A DNA stretch of 64,000 nt, taken from positions 1 to 64,000 of the forward strand of contig JAICYD010000023.1 in the NCBI GenBank assembly GCA_025934375.1, in the 5' to 3' direction. Positions 1 through 8,419 of the stretch are shown one piece after another. Numbering within the stretch: the stretch's first letter is position 1; each line of letters starts with the position of its first letter. This DNA is from Streptosporangiaceae bacterium. Its GTDB lineage: Bacteria > Actinomycetota > Actinomycetes > Streptosporangiales > Streptosporangiaceae. The translations under genes and the position numbers were made by a program. The notes beneath the pieces were generated by a model, which searched no databases, was not told where the DNA came from, and was given only the letters and a program-made list of their open reading frames with translations.

Positions 1-2
1 AC

Positions 3-206
3 TGCGGCTCGCAGGGCGACTGCGTCGAGGTTGGCTTGGCCCCGTGGCGTACGTCCAGCTGCTCCGGCTCCAGCGGCGAGTGTGTAGAGGTCGGCACCGC
101 CCCCACGGCGGTAGTAGTCCGCGACACCAAGAACCGCGACGGCGTGCGGCTCACCTTCTCCGCCCCCGCCTGGCATTCCTTCGCCACCTCCCTCAAGCGG
201 CCTTGA
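3..206 (+). CDS. DUF397 domain protein (5' end outside window)
   Basis: The window opens inside a reading frame that runs to a TGA at 204-206. It shows the DUF397 signature twice: CGSQGDCVEVG, then SSCSGSSGECVEVG, followed by VVVRDTKNRDG and a closing AWHSFATSLK stretch. DUF397 proteins are short actinobacterial proteins usually encoded next to XRE/DUF5753 regulators. Their biochemical role is poorly defined, though they are thought to partner the regulator. The doubled cysteine/EV motif means a tandem DUF397 rather than a single copy. No regulator is visible downstream, so its partner, if any, lies left of the window. The start cannot be seen. Confidence 0.8.
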   Translation, partial: CGSQGDCVEVGLAPWRTSSCSGSSGECVEVGTAPTAVVVRDTKNRDGVRLTFSAPAWHSFATSLKRP

Positions 207-501
207 CCACCTCGCGCCCTTAGACGTCCGTCAGCATGAGGAGCGCCCGCTGCCCGGGCGTATCCTCGATGACCTGCCACAGCGTGACCAGGCCCGCGTG
301 CACGGATGCCCGCCAGATCACCCCGAGCTGGCGCGTTCGGGTTATCCAGCGGAGGATTACTCACCTCTTCTCCCTGTACTGCAGGTGCTCAGCGCAGGCC
401 TGCTCGGCCTGTGGTGACGGCGCGATTGGCCCCGCCGCACCCGTTGCACAGGCGGCGCTCGCTTGACATCCTCGGGGGAGCCGAAACGAGGAGAAACCCC
501 T
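207..501. other. Intergenic region with a possible TetR relic
   Basis: No intact gene is supported between the DUF397 stop and the ATG at 502. Open frames here have no recognisable domain and lack ribosome sites. The only protein-like signal is on the minus strand at 220-333, listed separately. The last 20 bases hold the GAGGAG ribosome site for the gene at 502. Confidence 0.5.
220..333 (-). pseudogene. Possible relic of a TetR-family regulator C-terminus
   Basis: On the minus strand a stretch ending at a TAA (222-220) reads WRASVHAGLVTLWQVIED followed by TPGQRALLML. This resembles the C-terminal ligand-domain helix of actinobacterial TetR regulators (pattern LW..IE..PGQRALL.EL). There is no helix-turn-helix upstream and no start codon, so it would be a 3' remnant of under 40 codons. 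This is resemblance judged by eye only; chance coding in GC-rich DNA is a real alternative. Confidence 0.25.
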
Positions 502-1473
502 ATGGCAGCGGACTTCCGGCCGGTGGCACCGGTGGACCCGACGAACTTGCGACCCATGCTCTTCCTCGACGTGGCGCGAGAGATCATGCTGGCCGACGAC
601 TGGACGCACCGGGCGGTGACCGTCGTGATGGAAAGCCACACCGGCCCGGGCCGGTTCGCCTTCTACGGCGCCAACCACCCGGATGCCATCGAGGAGGTCC
701 ACGCCGGCCGGATCGACGTGTCGACCCTCAACCCGGCGGTCATGCTGACGATGGCCTACCGGGGTACCGGCCCGTTCGACGCCCCCAAGAACGTGGCGAT
801 CGTGGCGGTACTGCCGCACTATGACCAGCTCGGGTTCGCGGTGGCCAGCCGGCTCGGCTTCACGAGCCTGGAGGACATCGCCGCCAAGCGCTACCCGCTG
901 CGGGTCTCGGTGCGCGGCTCAATCGACGCGTGCACGCCCATCATGGTGGACGTGGTGCTGCGCGCCCACGGGTTCACCCTGGCCGACCTGGTGGCCTGGG
1001 GCGGCGAGATCAGCTACGACCAGCCGATGCCCAACGACCCGTCGCGCATCGGCCGCCTGGCCTCGGGGGAGATCGACGCGATCTTCGACGAGGGCGTCAT
1101 CATGTGGGCCAACCTGGTGGCCGGGGCCGGCGCGCACTTCCTGCCGGCCGAACACCTGGACGCGCTGCAGGCCCAGGGGTATCGGCGCGGCCTGCTGGAG
1201 AAGTCGCTGTACCCCACGCTGCCGCACGACATCGAGACCGTCGACTACAGCGGCTGGCCGATCTACTGCCGCGCCGACGCCCCCGGCGCGCTCATCGACA
1301 AGTTCTGCCGCGCCCTGATCGCCCGCCAGGACGCGATCGTCTGGAACATCGGCGGCCCCAGGCAGCCGCCCCTCCCGCTGGACCAGATGGCCCGCGAGTC
1401 CCCGTCGACTCCGCAGGACGTCCCCCTCCACCCCGCTGCCACCGCCGTCTGGCAAGAGCACGGTTACCGGTGA
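502..1473 (+). CDS. TAXI-family (TRAP-type) solute-binding-like protein without signal peptide
   Basis: The 323-residue product resembles the TAXI branch of TRAP substrate-binding proteins: an early strand leading to a short ligand loop (MESHTGPGRFAFYG), a DVSTLNPAVMLTMAYRG lobe, and a C-terminal segment with VPLHPAATAVWQEHG. The start is the ATG at 502, with GAGGAG at 488-493; a TTG at 463 is open but has no ribosome site. There is no signal peptide or lipobox and no TRAP membrane gene nearby, so a classical periplasm-type uptake role is doubtful. A second signal-less TAXI-like protein (40790-41737), inside the gentisate operon, shares the VPLHPAA ending. This suggests a cytoplasmic aromatic-ligand binder or an enzyme-accessory role, which is an inference. 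Confidence 0.7.
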   Translation: MAADFRPVAPVDPTNLRPMLFLDVAREIMLADDWTHRAVTVVMESHTGPGRFAFYGANHPDAIEEVHAGRIDVSTLNPAVMLTMAYRGTGPFDAPKNVAIVAVLPHYDQLGFAVASRLGFTSLEDIAAKRYPLRVSVRGSIDACTPIMVDVVLRAHGFTLADLVAWGGEISYDQPMPNDPSRIGRLASGEIDAIFDEGVIMWANLVAGAGAHFLPAEHLDALQAQGYRRGLLEKSLYPTLPHDIETVDYSGWPIYCRADAPGALIDKFCRALIARQDAIVWNIGGPRQPPLPLDQMARESPSTPQDVPLHPAATAVWQEHGYR

Positions 1474-1661
1474 CCCTGGGGCTGCCCTGATGGTGGTGGA
1501 CCGAGGTGCAGCCGTGAGAAATGCCGCGACTAGGGGACGTGATGACGTCGCGGGGACGATTGGCCCTCGCGGGCGAGATGAAGGTCCGTGGTGGGAGGAG
1601 GCCGCAACGGGGGACAATTAAGACAGAAGGTTCCTCAGGTGGCGATGGGGCTAGACGGTGA

Positions 1662-2561
1662 CTCCGCACTGGTGGGCCCGGTACTGGCAGCCCGCTCACC
1701 TCCCCGTTCACCGGGGAGCCGGTCACCTCGCGGGGGCCAGTGCTGGCGCTGAAGATCGACAACATCGTGCGGGCCCGGCCGCAGACGGGGCTGAACGCCG
1801 CCGACATCGTGTACGTGCTCCCCGTTGAGGGCGGGCTGAGCCGGTTCCTGGCCGTGTACTCCTCGCAGCTGCCACCCGTCATCGGCCCGGTGCGCAGCGC
1901 CCGCGAGGACGACCTGGAAGTGCTGCGGCAGTTCGGCACCCCGGCGTTCGCCTACTCCGGCGCTACCCCGCACCTGCTGCCCTTCGTGCACCGGGCACGC
2001 ATCGTCGACCTGTACGCGGGCCTGCCGAAATCCGCCGGCGCCTACTTCCGCGACACCAGCCGGGCCGCCCCCTACAACCTCTACGCCCGCCCGGCCCAGC
2101 TGCTGGCCGGCGCGGCCGGCGCCAGCACCGCCCGCGACACCGGCTTCCGGTTCGGCCCGGTGCCCGCCTCCGCGCGGGGCAAGCCGGCCGCCTCGTTCGC
2201 GGCCGGCTACTCGGCGGCCGCGTTCACGTTCACCTGGTCGGCCGCGCAAAAGCGCTGGCTCGTCGCGATGGACGCCAGCCCCGCCAAGGACACCAGCGGC
2301 GGGCAACTAGGCGCCCCCACCATCGTGATCCAGTACACGACCGTCCGCACCTCCCGGTTCCTGGAGTACGGCGCGCCGCCCCCGTACGCGCAAAGCGTCG
2401 GGCACGGCACCGCGGTCGTGCTCCGCGACGGCAAGGCCTACACCGTCACCTGGTCCCGGCCGAACGGCAACGCGGGGACCACGATCACCACCGCGGCGGG
2501 GGAGCGGATGACCTTCGCGAAGGGGCAGGTCTGGGTCTTGCTGACCGCGCCGCCCCGTTAG
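1662..2561 (+). pseudogene. DUF3048 protein, beheaded tandem copy
   Basis: This copy of the DUF3048 domain is closely related to the intact gene immediately downstream: both contain ARPQTG.NAADIVYVLPVEGG, DLYAGLPKSAGAY and YAQSVGHGTAVVLRDGKAY. Homology starts at SPFTGEPV (about 1698), but the frame hits a TGA at 1659-1661 and there is no transmembrane anchor or normal start. The only in-frame start is a GTG at 1740, which would cut off the conserved SPFTG strand. DUF3048 proteins are anchored outside the membrane, so a copy without its N-terminus is probably non-functional. An indel near 1660 or loss of the 5' end after tandem duplication would explain it. Confidence 0.65.
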
Positions 2562-2588
2562 GGTAAAAGCCCGCGACCAGTAGCGGCG

Positions 2589-3737
2589 ATGCGCGACAAT
2601 CGGCGCAGAAGGCAACATCATGCGACAGGGAGGCTGCACGGCTTGACTCGGGGCGGGCGCTGGGTACCAGCGGGCATCCGGCGGCATCCGCGGGCGTACG
2701 GCGTGCTCGGCGCCGTCGCTATCATCGTCGCCACCGTCGTCACCTGCCTGATCCTCGTGCTGGTGAGCTCCCCGGTGCCGGTCAGGCCGGCCGCGCGCGC
2801 CACCGCCACCCCGACGCCCCCGGCCCCGGTGGCCCGGCCGGCCGTGACCAGGGCGCCGCTGGTGTCCCCGTTCACCGGCGCGCCGGTAGCCAGGCTCGGC
2901 CCGGTGCTCGCGGTGAAGATCGACAACCTCGCGGCCGCACGCCCGCAAACCGGCGTGAACGCCGCCGACATCGTCTACGTGCTCCCGGTCGAGGGCGGGC
3001 TGAGCCGGTTCATGGCGGTCTACTCCTCGCACCTGCCGAAGGTCATCGGCCCGGTGCGCAGCGCGCGGCAGACCGACCTGCCGGTGCTGCGGCAGTTCGG
3101 CACCCCGGCGTTCGCCTACTCCGGCGCGTCCCCCCACTTCCTGCCGTTCATCCAGCGGGCGCGGCTCATCGACTTGTACGCGGGCCTGCCGAAATCAGCC
3201 GGCGCGTACTCCCGGGGCGCGAGCCGCCCGGCCCCGCACAACCTGTACGCCCGGTCAGCGACGCTGCTCGCCGACGCGCGCGGCAGCCACCGGGCCCTCA
3301 GCACGGCGCATGACATCGGCTTCCGGTTCGGCCCGGCGCCCGCCTCGGCGCGGGGGAAGCCGACGGCGAGGTTCAGCGCGACCTATCCGGCGGCGTCCTT
3401 CCGGTTCACCTGGTCGGCCCGGAGCAAGCGCTGGCTGGTCGCCATGGACGGCGTCCCCGCGCGGGACACGACGGGCGGGCCACTGGGCGCGTCCACGATC
3501 GTCATCCAGTACACGGTGGTCCGCGCCTCCCATTTCCTGGCGTACGGCCAGCCGGCCCCGTACGCGCAAAGCGTCGGGCACGGCACGGCGGTCGTGCTGC
3601 GCGACGGCAAGGCCTACGCCGTGAAGTGGTCCCGGCCGAACGCCAACGTCGGCACCGCGTACACCACCGCGGCGGGAGAGCGGATGACCTTCGCGACGGG
3701 GCAGGTCTGGGTCGTGCTGACCGCGCCGCCCCGGTAG
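2589..3737 (+). CDS. Membrane-anchored DUF3048 protein
   Basis: The 382-residue protein has a basic N-terminus (rich in R and H), one transmembrane segment at about residues 37-58 (YGVLGAVAIIVATVVTCLIL), a Pro/Ala/Thr linker, then DUF3048 from about residue 93 (SPFTGAP, VLAVKIDN). DUF3048 is found in secreted or lipoprotein-like Gram-positive proteins such as YerB, whose function is not established; a cell-envelope role is likely. The topology suggests an external domain tethered by an N-terminal anchor rather than a lipoprotein, because no lipobox cysteine is present. The beheaded paralogue just upstream points to tandem duplication. The ribosome site before the ATG is weak. Confidence 0.8.
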   Translation: MRDNRRRRQHHATGRLHGLTRGGRWVPAGIRRHPRAYGVLGAVAIIVATVVTCLILVLVSSPVPVRPAARATATPTPPAPVARPAVTRAPLVSPFTGAPVARLGPVLAVKIDNLAAARPQTGVNAADIVYVLPVEGGLSRFMAVYSSHLPKVIGPVRSARQTDLPVLRQFGTPAFAYSGASPHFLPFIQRARLIDLYAGLPKSAGAYSRGASRPAPHNLYARSATLLADARGSHRALSTAHDIGFRFGPAPASARGKPTARFSATYPAASFRFTWSARSKRWLVAMDGVPARDTTGGPLGASTIVIQYTVVRASHFLAYGQPAPYAQSVGHGTAVVLRDGKAYAVKWSRPNANVGTAYTTAAGERMTFATGQVWVVLTAPPR

Positions 3738-3955
3738 GGGAAGCTGCCGGTCAACGGGGAGCCACGGCCCGTTAGAGAGGCGCCGAGTAGCCCGTCGCCC
3801 CCTCCCGCCCCTCCCGGACCACGGCAACTGCGCCTTCGGTCCGCAACGGAATGGGCCCGGTTACTGATCAGGAGGCCCCGGTCCCGGGATTGATCGGGGC
3901 TGTGGGATGATGAGGCAATCGTTTGCGGGGGGCCGCGCTTGGTGGAGACACTGCG

Positions 3956-4771
3956 ATGAGCGAGCAAGACGAGCAGTCCCGGCATGACAGCTGGAAGGCG
4001 CTGGGCATTCGCACCGACATACCGCACCCGGCGCGGGTCTATAACTACCTGCTCGGCGGCAAGGACAACTTCGCGGCCGACCGGGACGCCGCGCAGATGT
4101 CGCTGTCGGTGATGCCGCAGATCCGCGACAGCGCCCGCGGGAACCGCCAGTTCCTGCTGCGCGCGGTCCGGTACCTGCGCGACGCCGGCATCCGGCAGTT
4201 CCTCGACATCGGAACCGGCCTGCCCGCCAGCCCCAGCATCCACGAGGTGGCCTCAGCCGGCGGGGCGCGCTCGCGGGTCGCGTACGTCGACAACGACCCG
4301 GTCGTGTTCATGCGCGCCGAGGCCGTGACGGTCAACGACGAGTCGGCCCTCTCCGTCCCGGCCGACATGCGCGACGTCGACGAGGTGCTGTCCGCCGCCG
4401 GGAAGCTGCTTGACTTCTCCCAGCCCGTGGGCCTGCTCTTCGTCGCCTCGCTGCACAACATCCCCGACGCCGACGACCCGGCCGGGCTGGTGGCGCGGTA
4501 CCTGGCCGCGCTCGCGCCGGGCAGCTACCTGGTCATCTCGCATGTCACCGGCGACTTCGCGCCCGAGCAGATGGCCATGGTCACCGCCTCCTACGCCCAG
4601 CGCGGCACCGTCTTCGCCGGCCGCACCCGCGAGCAGGTCACCGCGATGTTCAACGGCCGCGACCTGATCGCCCCCGGCGTCGTCCAGATCTCGTACTGGC
4701 GTCCCGAGGGCGGCGCCCCCGACGTGAACGCCGACCGGGTCTGGGGCTACGCCGGCGTCGCCCGGCTCTAG
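3956..4771 (+). CDS. S-adenosylmethionine-dependent methyltransferase, PF04672 (DUF574) family
   Basis: The family hallmark RVYNYLLGGKDNFAADR lies near residues 26-42, followed by the SAM-binding strand FLDIGTGLP and AYVDNDPVV, and the later GLLFVASLHNIPDADDP segment. These are the conserved blocks of the actinobacterial S-adenosyl methyltransferase family (SAV2177 type); substrates are unknown. The ATG at 3956 is preferred over an upstream GTG-type extension because GGTGGAG lies 10-14 bases before it. It is monocistronic. Two paralogues occur in this window (10486-11253 and 22583-23425), in keeping with the expansion of this family in actinomycetes. Confidence 0.88.
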   Translation: MSEQDEQSRHDSWKALGIRTDIPHPARVYNYLLGGKDNFAADRDAAQMSLSVMPQIRDSARGNRQFLLRAVRYLRDAGIRQFLDIGTGLPASPSIHEVASAGGARSRVAYVDNDPVVFMRAEAVTVNDESALSVPADMRDVDEVLSAAGKLLDFSQPVGLLFVASLHNIPDADDPAGLVARYLAALAPGSYLVISHVTGDFAPEQMAMVTASYAQRGTVFAGRTREQVTAMFNGRDLIAPGVVQISYWRPEGGAPDVNADRVWGYAGVARL

Positions 4772-4853
4772 CCGGGCACCGGGACCGGCCGCCGGAACCG
4801 GGCGCCGGCTGGTCGTTCATGCGCTGCTTGCGCCGGTGGTGGACCATGGGGGC

Positions 4854-6224
4854 ATGACGCCTTCCGACCCGGTCGCCAAGCTGCAGGAGATCGTCGCCAT
4901 CCCCACGGTTTCCAGCCCCGACCCGGACCTGACCCCCGCCGCGGAGTTCGACCGGCTACTGGCGGCCATGGCGCGGCTGTGGCCCAGGGTGCACGCCCTG
5001 GAGGTTACCAGGGCCGGGACGCACGGGCTGCTGATCCGCTGGCCGGGCCGGGACGCGCGAACGTCGCCGGAGCAGCCGCTGGTCCTGATGGCGCACCTGG
5101 ACGTGGTGCCGGTCGTGGCCGCTGACTGGTCGCGTGACCCGTTCGGCGCGGAGGTTACCGACGGGGCGATCTGGGGTCGCGGCACCCTGGACGACAAGGG
5201 CCAGGTGGCGGCGATCTGCGAGGCCGTGGAGTCCCTGCTCGAGCGCGGGTTCGTGCCCGCCCGGGACGTGTGGCTGTCGTTCGGCTGCGACGAGGAGGTC
5301 ACCAGCGCCTCGGCCCGGGCCGCGGTGCGGGAGTTGCGAGCGCGCGGCGTGCGGCCCTGGATGGTGCTGGACGAGGGCGGCGCGGTCGCCGGCGGAGCGT
5401 TCCCGGGGATCACCGCGCCGGTCGCGGTCGTCGGGGTCACCGAGAAGGGCCTGACCAACATCGCGCTGACCGTCACCGGGGGCGGCGGGCACGCCTCGAC
5501 CCCCGCCCGCAACGGGCCGGCCGTGCGACTGGCCCGCGCGATCACCCGGCTTGACCGCTCGCCGATGGGCGCCCGGGTACCCGGGCCAACGATCGAGTTG
5601 TTCCGCCGGCTCGCGCCGCACGCGCCGGCGCCGATGCGGGCCGCCCTGGGCAACGCGGGGCGGCTGGGCCCGGCGGCCGGCCGGCTCCTGGCCCTGGCCG
5701 GGCCGGAGGCGGCCGCGCTGGCGCGCACCACGTTCGCGGTCACCATGCTGCAAGGCTCCCCGGCGCGCAACGTCATCCCGGCGACGGCGACGGCGGGCGT
5801 CAACATCCGGGTGCTGCCCGGCGACACGGTCGCCTCGGTCCTCGATCACGTCCGCTCGGCCATCGGCGACGACCAGGTCAACGTCGAGCTGATCGAGGGG
5901 GAAGAGCCCTGGCCGGTGTCGCCCTACTCCGTCCCCGGCCGCGGCGACGAGGCGTTCGACCTGGTGACCGGGCTGATCAGCGAGGTGTTCCCGGACGCGG
6001 TGCCCGCCCCGTTCGTGGTGCTGGCCACCACCGACTCCCGGTTCTTCACCGCCATCTGCGACCGGGTCTACCGGTTCGCGCCGTTCCGCATGTCGAAGGC
6101 GCAGCGCGCCGCGATCCACGCCGCCAACGAGCACCTGGACCTCGACGCCTTCCGGGCTGGCATCGACTGGTACCGCCGCCTGATCGAGTCCCTCCCCGCC
6201 CCGGTTGGCGGCCTGCCCGTATAG
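4854..6224 (+). CDS. M20-family zinc peptidase / carboxypeptidase
   Basis: This is an M20/M28-type dinuclear zinc hydrolase of about 456 residues. The metal sites are visible: His81 in MAHLDVVP, Asp113 in WGRGTLDDKGQ, and the Glu147-Glu148 pair in CDEEVTSA. GGGGHASTP marks the dimerisation or lid domain. It most resembles the PM20D1/carboxypeptidase-S branch that cleaves or forms N-acyl amino acids and small peptides. There is no signal peptide, so it is cytoplasmic. The ATG at 4854 follows a GGGGG stretch; an in-frame GTG at 4836 is the alternative. No operon partner is evident. The substrate cannot be told from sequence. Confidence 0.88.
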   Translation: MTPSDPVAKLQEIVAIPTVSSPDPDLTPAAEFDRLLAAMARLWPRVHALEVTRAGTHGLLIRWPGRDARTSPEQPLVLMAHLDVVPVVAADWSRDPFGAEVTDGAIWGRGTLDDKGQVAAICEAVESLLERGFVPARDVWLSFGCDEEVTSASARAAVRELRARGVRPWMVLDEGGAVAGGAFPGITAPVAVVGVTEKGLTNIALTVTGGGGHASTPARNGPAVRLARAITRLDRSPMGARVPGPTIELFRRLAPHAPAPMRAALGNAGRLGPAAGRLLALAGPEAAALARTTFAVTMLQGSPARNVIPATATAGVNIRVLPGDTVASVLDHVRSAIGDDQVNVELIEGEEPWPVSPYSVPGRGDEAFDLVTGLISEVFPDAVPAPFVVLATTDSRFFTAICDRVYRFAPFRMSKAQRAAIHAANEHLDLDAFRAGIDWYRRLIESLPAPVGGLPV

Positions 6225-6321
6225 ACCAGCCAGCCCCCGCCGATTCGCCGTCCGCGACGGCCGCCGATCCGGCCAGCCGGGGGCGCGACCTGCGTGAGGG
6301 AGCGGGAGGGCGTGAACGGCG

Positions 6322-6372
6322 GCCAATTGGACTGACTTTGAGTGCCAATAATGGCCTTAACCGGTGGCCAAT
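6322..6372 (+). promoter_or_regulatory. Three GCCAAT direct repeats upstream of the AhpD-like/MocR operon
   Basis: GCCAAT occurs at 6322-6327, 6344-6349 and 6367-6372, i.e. 22 and 23 bases apart, so all three lie on one face of the helix. MocR regulators are known to bind spaced direct repeats. The operon that follows encodes a MocR protein, making autoregulation at this site plausible. A TAGCTT at 6376-6381 could be the -10 element. Confidence 0.45.
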
Positions 6373-6392
6373 CGTAGCTTAGGGTCGAAGGC

Positions 6393-6902
6393 ATGAGCAT
6401 CCCAGGCAGCGCGGCCGGGCAGGCCGCCAACGTAGAGATCCCAGTCCGCTTCGACTTCGACTCGCTCGCGCCACGCGTGTCCTCCGCCGTCATGACGCTC
6501 CACAAGGCCGCGATTACCGACCTGAAGAACGCCGGCGTCGACCAGGGCCTGATCGAGATGGTACGGCTGCGCGCCTCGCAGCTGAACGGCTGCGCCTACT
6601 GCGTCGACATGCACGCCGCCGACGCGCGCACCGCCGGGGTCAGCGGGCAGCGGGTCGACCTGCTGCCGGTGTGGGCGGACGCCCCCGTCTACACCGCGTC
6701 CGAGCGGGCGGCGCTCGCGCTGACCGAGTCGGTGACGCGCCTGTCGCAGACCCACGTGCCGCAGGACGTGGTCACCGAGGCCCTGAAGGTCCTCGGGGAG
6801 GCGAAGACCGCCGCGATCCTCGGGCTGATCGTGTCGATCAACGCCTGGAACGAGATCGGGGTGACCAGCCGCTGCTGGCCGGTTGAGCCGCGTCAGCAGT
6901 GA
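6393..6902 (+). CDS. AhpD-like / carboxymuconolactone decarboxylase family protein
   Basis: The 169-residue protein has the AhpD-type redox motif NGCAYCVDMH (Cys67-x2-Cys70, with His74), followed by the helical pattern typical of the CMD/AhpD fold. AhpD proteins are alkylhydroperoxidases that use the CxxC pair; many paralogues in actinobacteria have unknown substrates. The gene is first in an operon: its stop overlaps the GTG of the MocR gene by four bases (GTGA). Pairing of a MocR regulator with an AhpD-like gene is common in actinobacteria and suggests response to a small aldehyde, amine or peroxide signal. The MocR-type repeats just upstream support control by the neighbour. Confidence 0.88.
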   Translation: MSIPGSAAGQAANVEIPVRFDFDSLAPRVSSAVMTLHKAAITDLKNAGVDQGLIEMVRLRASQLNGCAYCVDMHAADARTAGVSGQRVDLLPVWADAPVYTASERAALALTESVTRLSQTHVPQDVVTEALKVLGEAKTAAILGLIVSINAWNEIGVTSRCWPVEPRQQ

Positions 6903-8419
6903 ACGGCGCGGCAGTGATCGGCGCTAGCCTGGCCTGCGTGCCCCCCGCGAATCAGGCCAGCCTGGAACTGGACCTGCACCTGGACGTGCGCCTGGGCCCC
7001 GGCGAGACCCGGCCCGCCCGCGCCCTCGAGCAGGCCCTGCGCGAGGCGATCGTGGCCGGGCGGGTCCCGGCCGGACACCGGCTGCCGCCGACCCGCGCGC
7101 TAGCCGCCGACCTGGCCATCGCCCGCACGACGGTGTCGGAGGTATACGCGCAGCTGACGGCGGAGGGATGGCTGGAGGCGCGCGTCGGCGCGGGCACGTG
7201 GGTCGCTGAGTTGACCGAGACGGCGCGGGGGGCCGCGGTCGCGCCGCCGCCCGCGCCAGCCCCCGGCGCTGGCGGCCCGGCAGGCGGCCCGCGGGTGATC
7301 GACCTTTCCGCGGGCCGCCCCGATCCCAGCCTGTTCCCCCGCCCCGAATGGCTGGCGGCCACGCGCCGCGTGCTGGATACCGCGTCCGCGCCCGACCTCG
7401 GCTACCCGGACCCGCGAGGGATGGAGCGGCTGCGCCAGCAGCTGGCGGCCTACCTTGCCCGCACGCGGGGCGTGGCCGCCACCGTGGACCGGACGCTGAT
7501 CGGCCACGGGTTCGGCAGCCTCCTCGCCCTTGCCTGCCAGGCGCTGGTGGCCGGCGGGGCGCGGCGGCTGGCGGTGGAGGAGTTCGGACATCCCGAGCAC
7601 CGCGACATCGTCACGGCCACGGGCCTGCACCTCGTCCTCCTCCCGGTCGATGAGCGGGGCGCGGACGTCACCCGCCTGAGCGCGGATGTCGACGCGGTCC
7701 TGCTGACGGCGGCGCACCAGTTCCCGGTCGGGGTGCCGCTCAGCCCCGCGCGCCGCCGCGCGGTCACCGGCTGGGCGCAGGCGACGGGCGGCCTGGTCAT
7801 CGAGGACGACTATGACGGGGAGTTCCGGTACGAGCGGCGGGCGGTCGGCGCGCTGCAGGCGATGGCGCCCGATCACGTGCTGTACATCGGCACGGCGAGC
7901 AAGGCGCTCGCCCCCGCGGTGGGGCTGGCGTGGGCGGTCTCGCCGCAGCGGTTCGCGGACCGGATGCTCGCCTGCCGCGGCGACCTGGACCGCCCCCGCG
8001 ACGCCCTCAACCAGCTGGTGCTCGCCGAGTTCCTCGCCGGGCACGCTTATGACCGGCACGTGCGCCGCATGCGGGCGGAGTTCCGCCGCCGCCGGGACCA
8101 TCTTGAGCAGGAGCTGGCCAGCTGGGTCCCGGCGGCGCGCCTGGCGGGCGTTCCGGCCGGGCTGCAGGCGGTCGTCGAGCTGCCCGCCGGGTCCGATCCA
8201 GACGCGGTGGTCGCCGAGGGGCTGCGGCGCGGCGCGGCGTTCCGGACGCTGGCGGAGTACGCGGCCCGGCCCCGCGACGGGCATCCGCCGGCGATCGTGA
8301 TCGGCTTCGGCGCGCCGCCCGCGTCGCAGGCCAGCGCGGGCACCACCATGGCCGTCGCGGCGATCCAGGCCGCGATCAAGCCCGCGATCCGAGGCAGTGA
8401 CCAGGGAAGGACGCCATGA
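6899..8419 (+). CDS. MocR-family transcriptional regulator (GntR HTH fused to PLP aminotransferase fold)
   Basis: The N-terminal winged helix of the GntR type (AGHRLPPTRALAADLAIARTT at about residues 60-85) is fused to a fold-type I aminotransferase domain. PLP-site residues are visible: FRYERRAV after IEDDYDGE, and the Schiff-base lysine near Lys335 in GTASKALAP. MocR proteins bind PLP as an effector and usually lack true transaminase activity. The GTG at 6899 overlaps the previous stop by four bases; a GTG at 6938 is an alternative start. The stop overlaps the ATG of the NAT gene by four bases, so the three genes form one translationally coupled unit. Confidence 0.9.
   Translation: MNGAAVIGASLACVPPANQASLELDLHLDVRLGPGETRPARALEQALREAIVAGRVPAGHRLPPTRALAADLAIARTTVSEVYAQLTAEGWLEARVGAGTWVAELTETARGAAVAPPPAPAPGAGGPAGGPRVIDLSAGRPDPSLFPRPEWLAATRRVLDTASAPDLGYPDPRGMERLRQQLAAYLARTRGVAATVDRTLIGHGFGSLLALACQALVAGGARRLAVEEFGHPEHRDIVTATGLHLVLLPVDERGADVTRLSADVDAVLLTAAHQFPVGVPLSPARRRAVTGWAQATGGLVIEDDYDGEFRYERRAVGALQAMAPDHVLYIGTASKALAPAVGLAWAVSPQRFADRMLACRGDLDRPRDALNQLVLAEFLAGHAYDRHVRRMRAEFRRRRDHLEQELASWVPAARLAGVPAGLQAVVELPAGSDPDAVVAEGLRRGAAFRTLAEYAARPRDGHPPAIVIGFGAPPASQASAGTTMAVAAIQAAIKPAIRGSDQGRTP

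Noticed and set aside
463..501. TTG start at 463 for the TAXI-like gene
   Set aside because: No ribosome site, while ATG 502 has GAGGAG at good distance.
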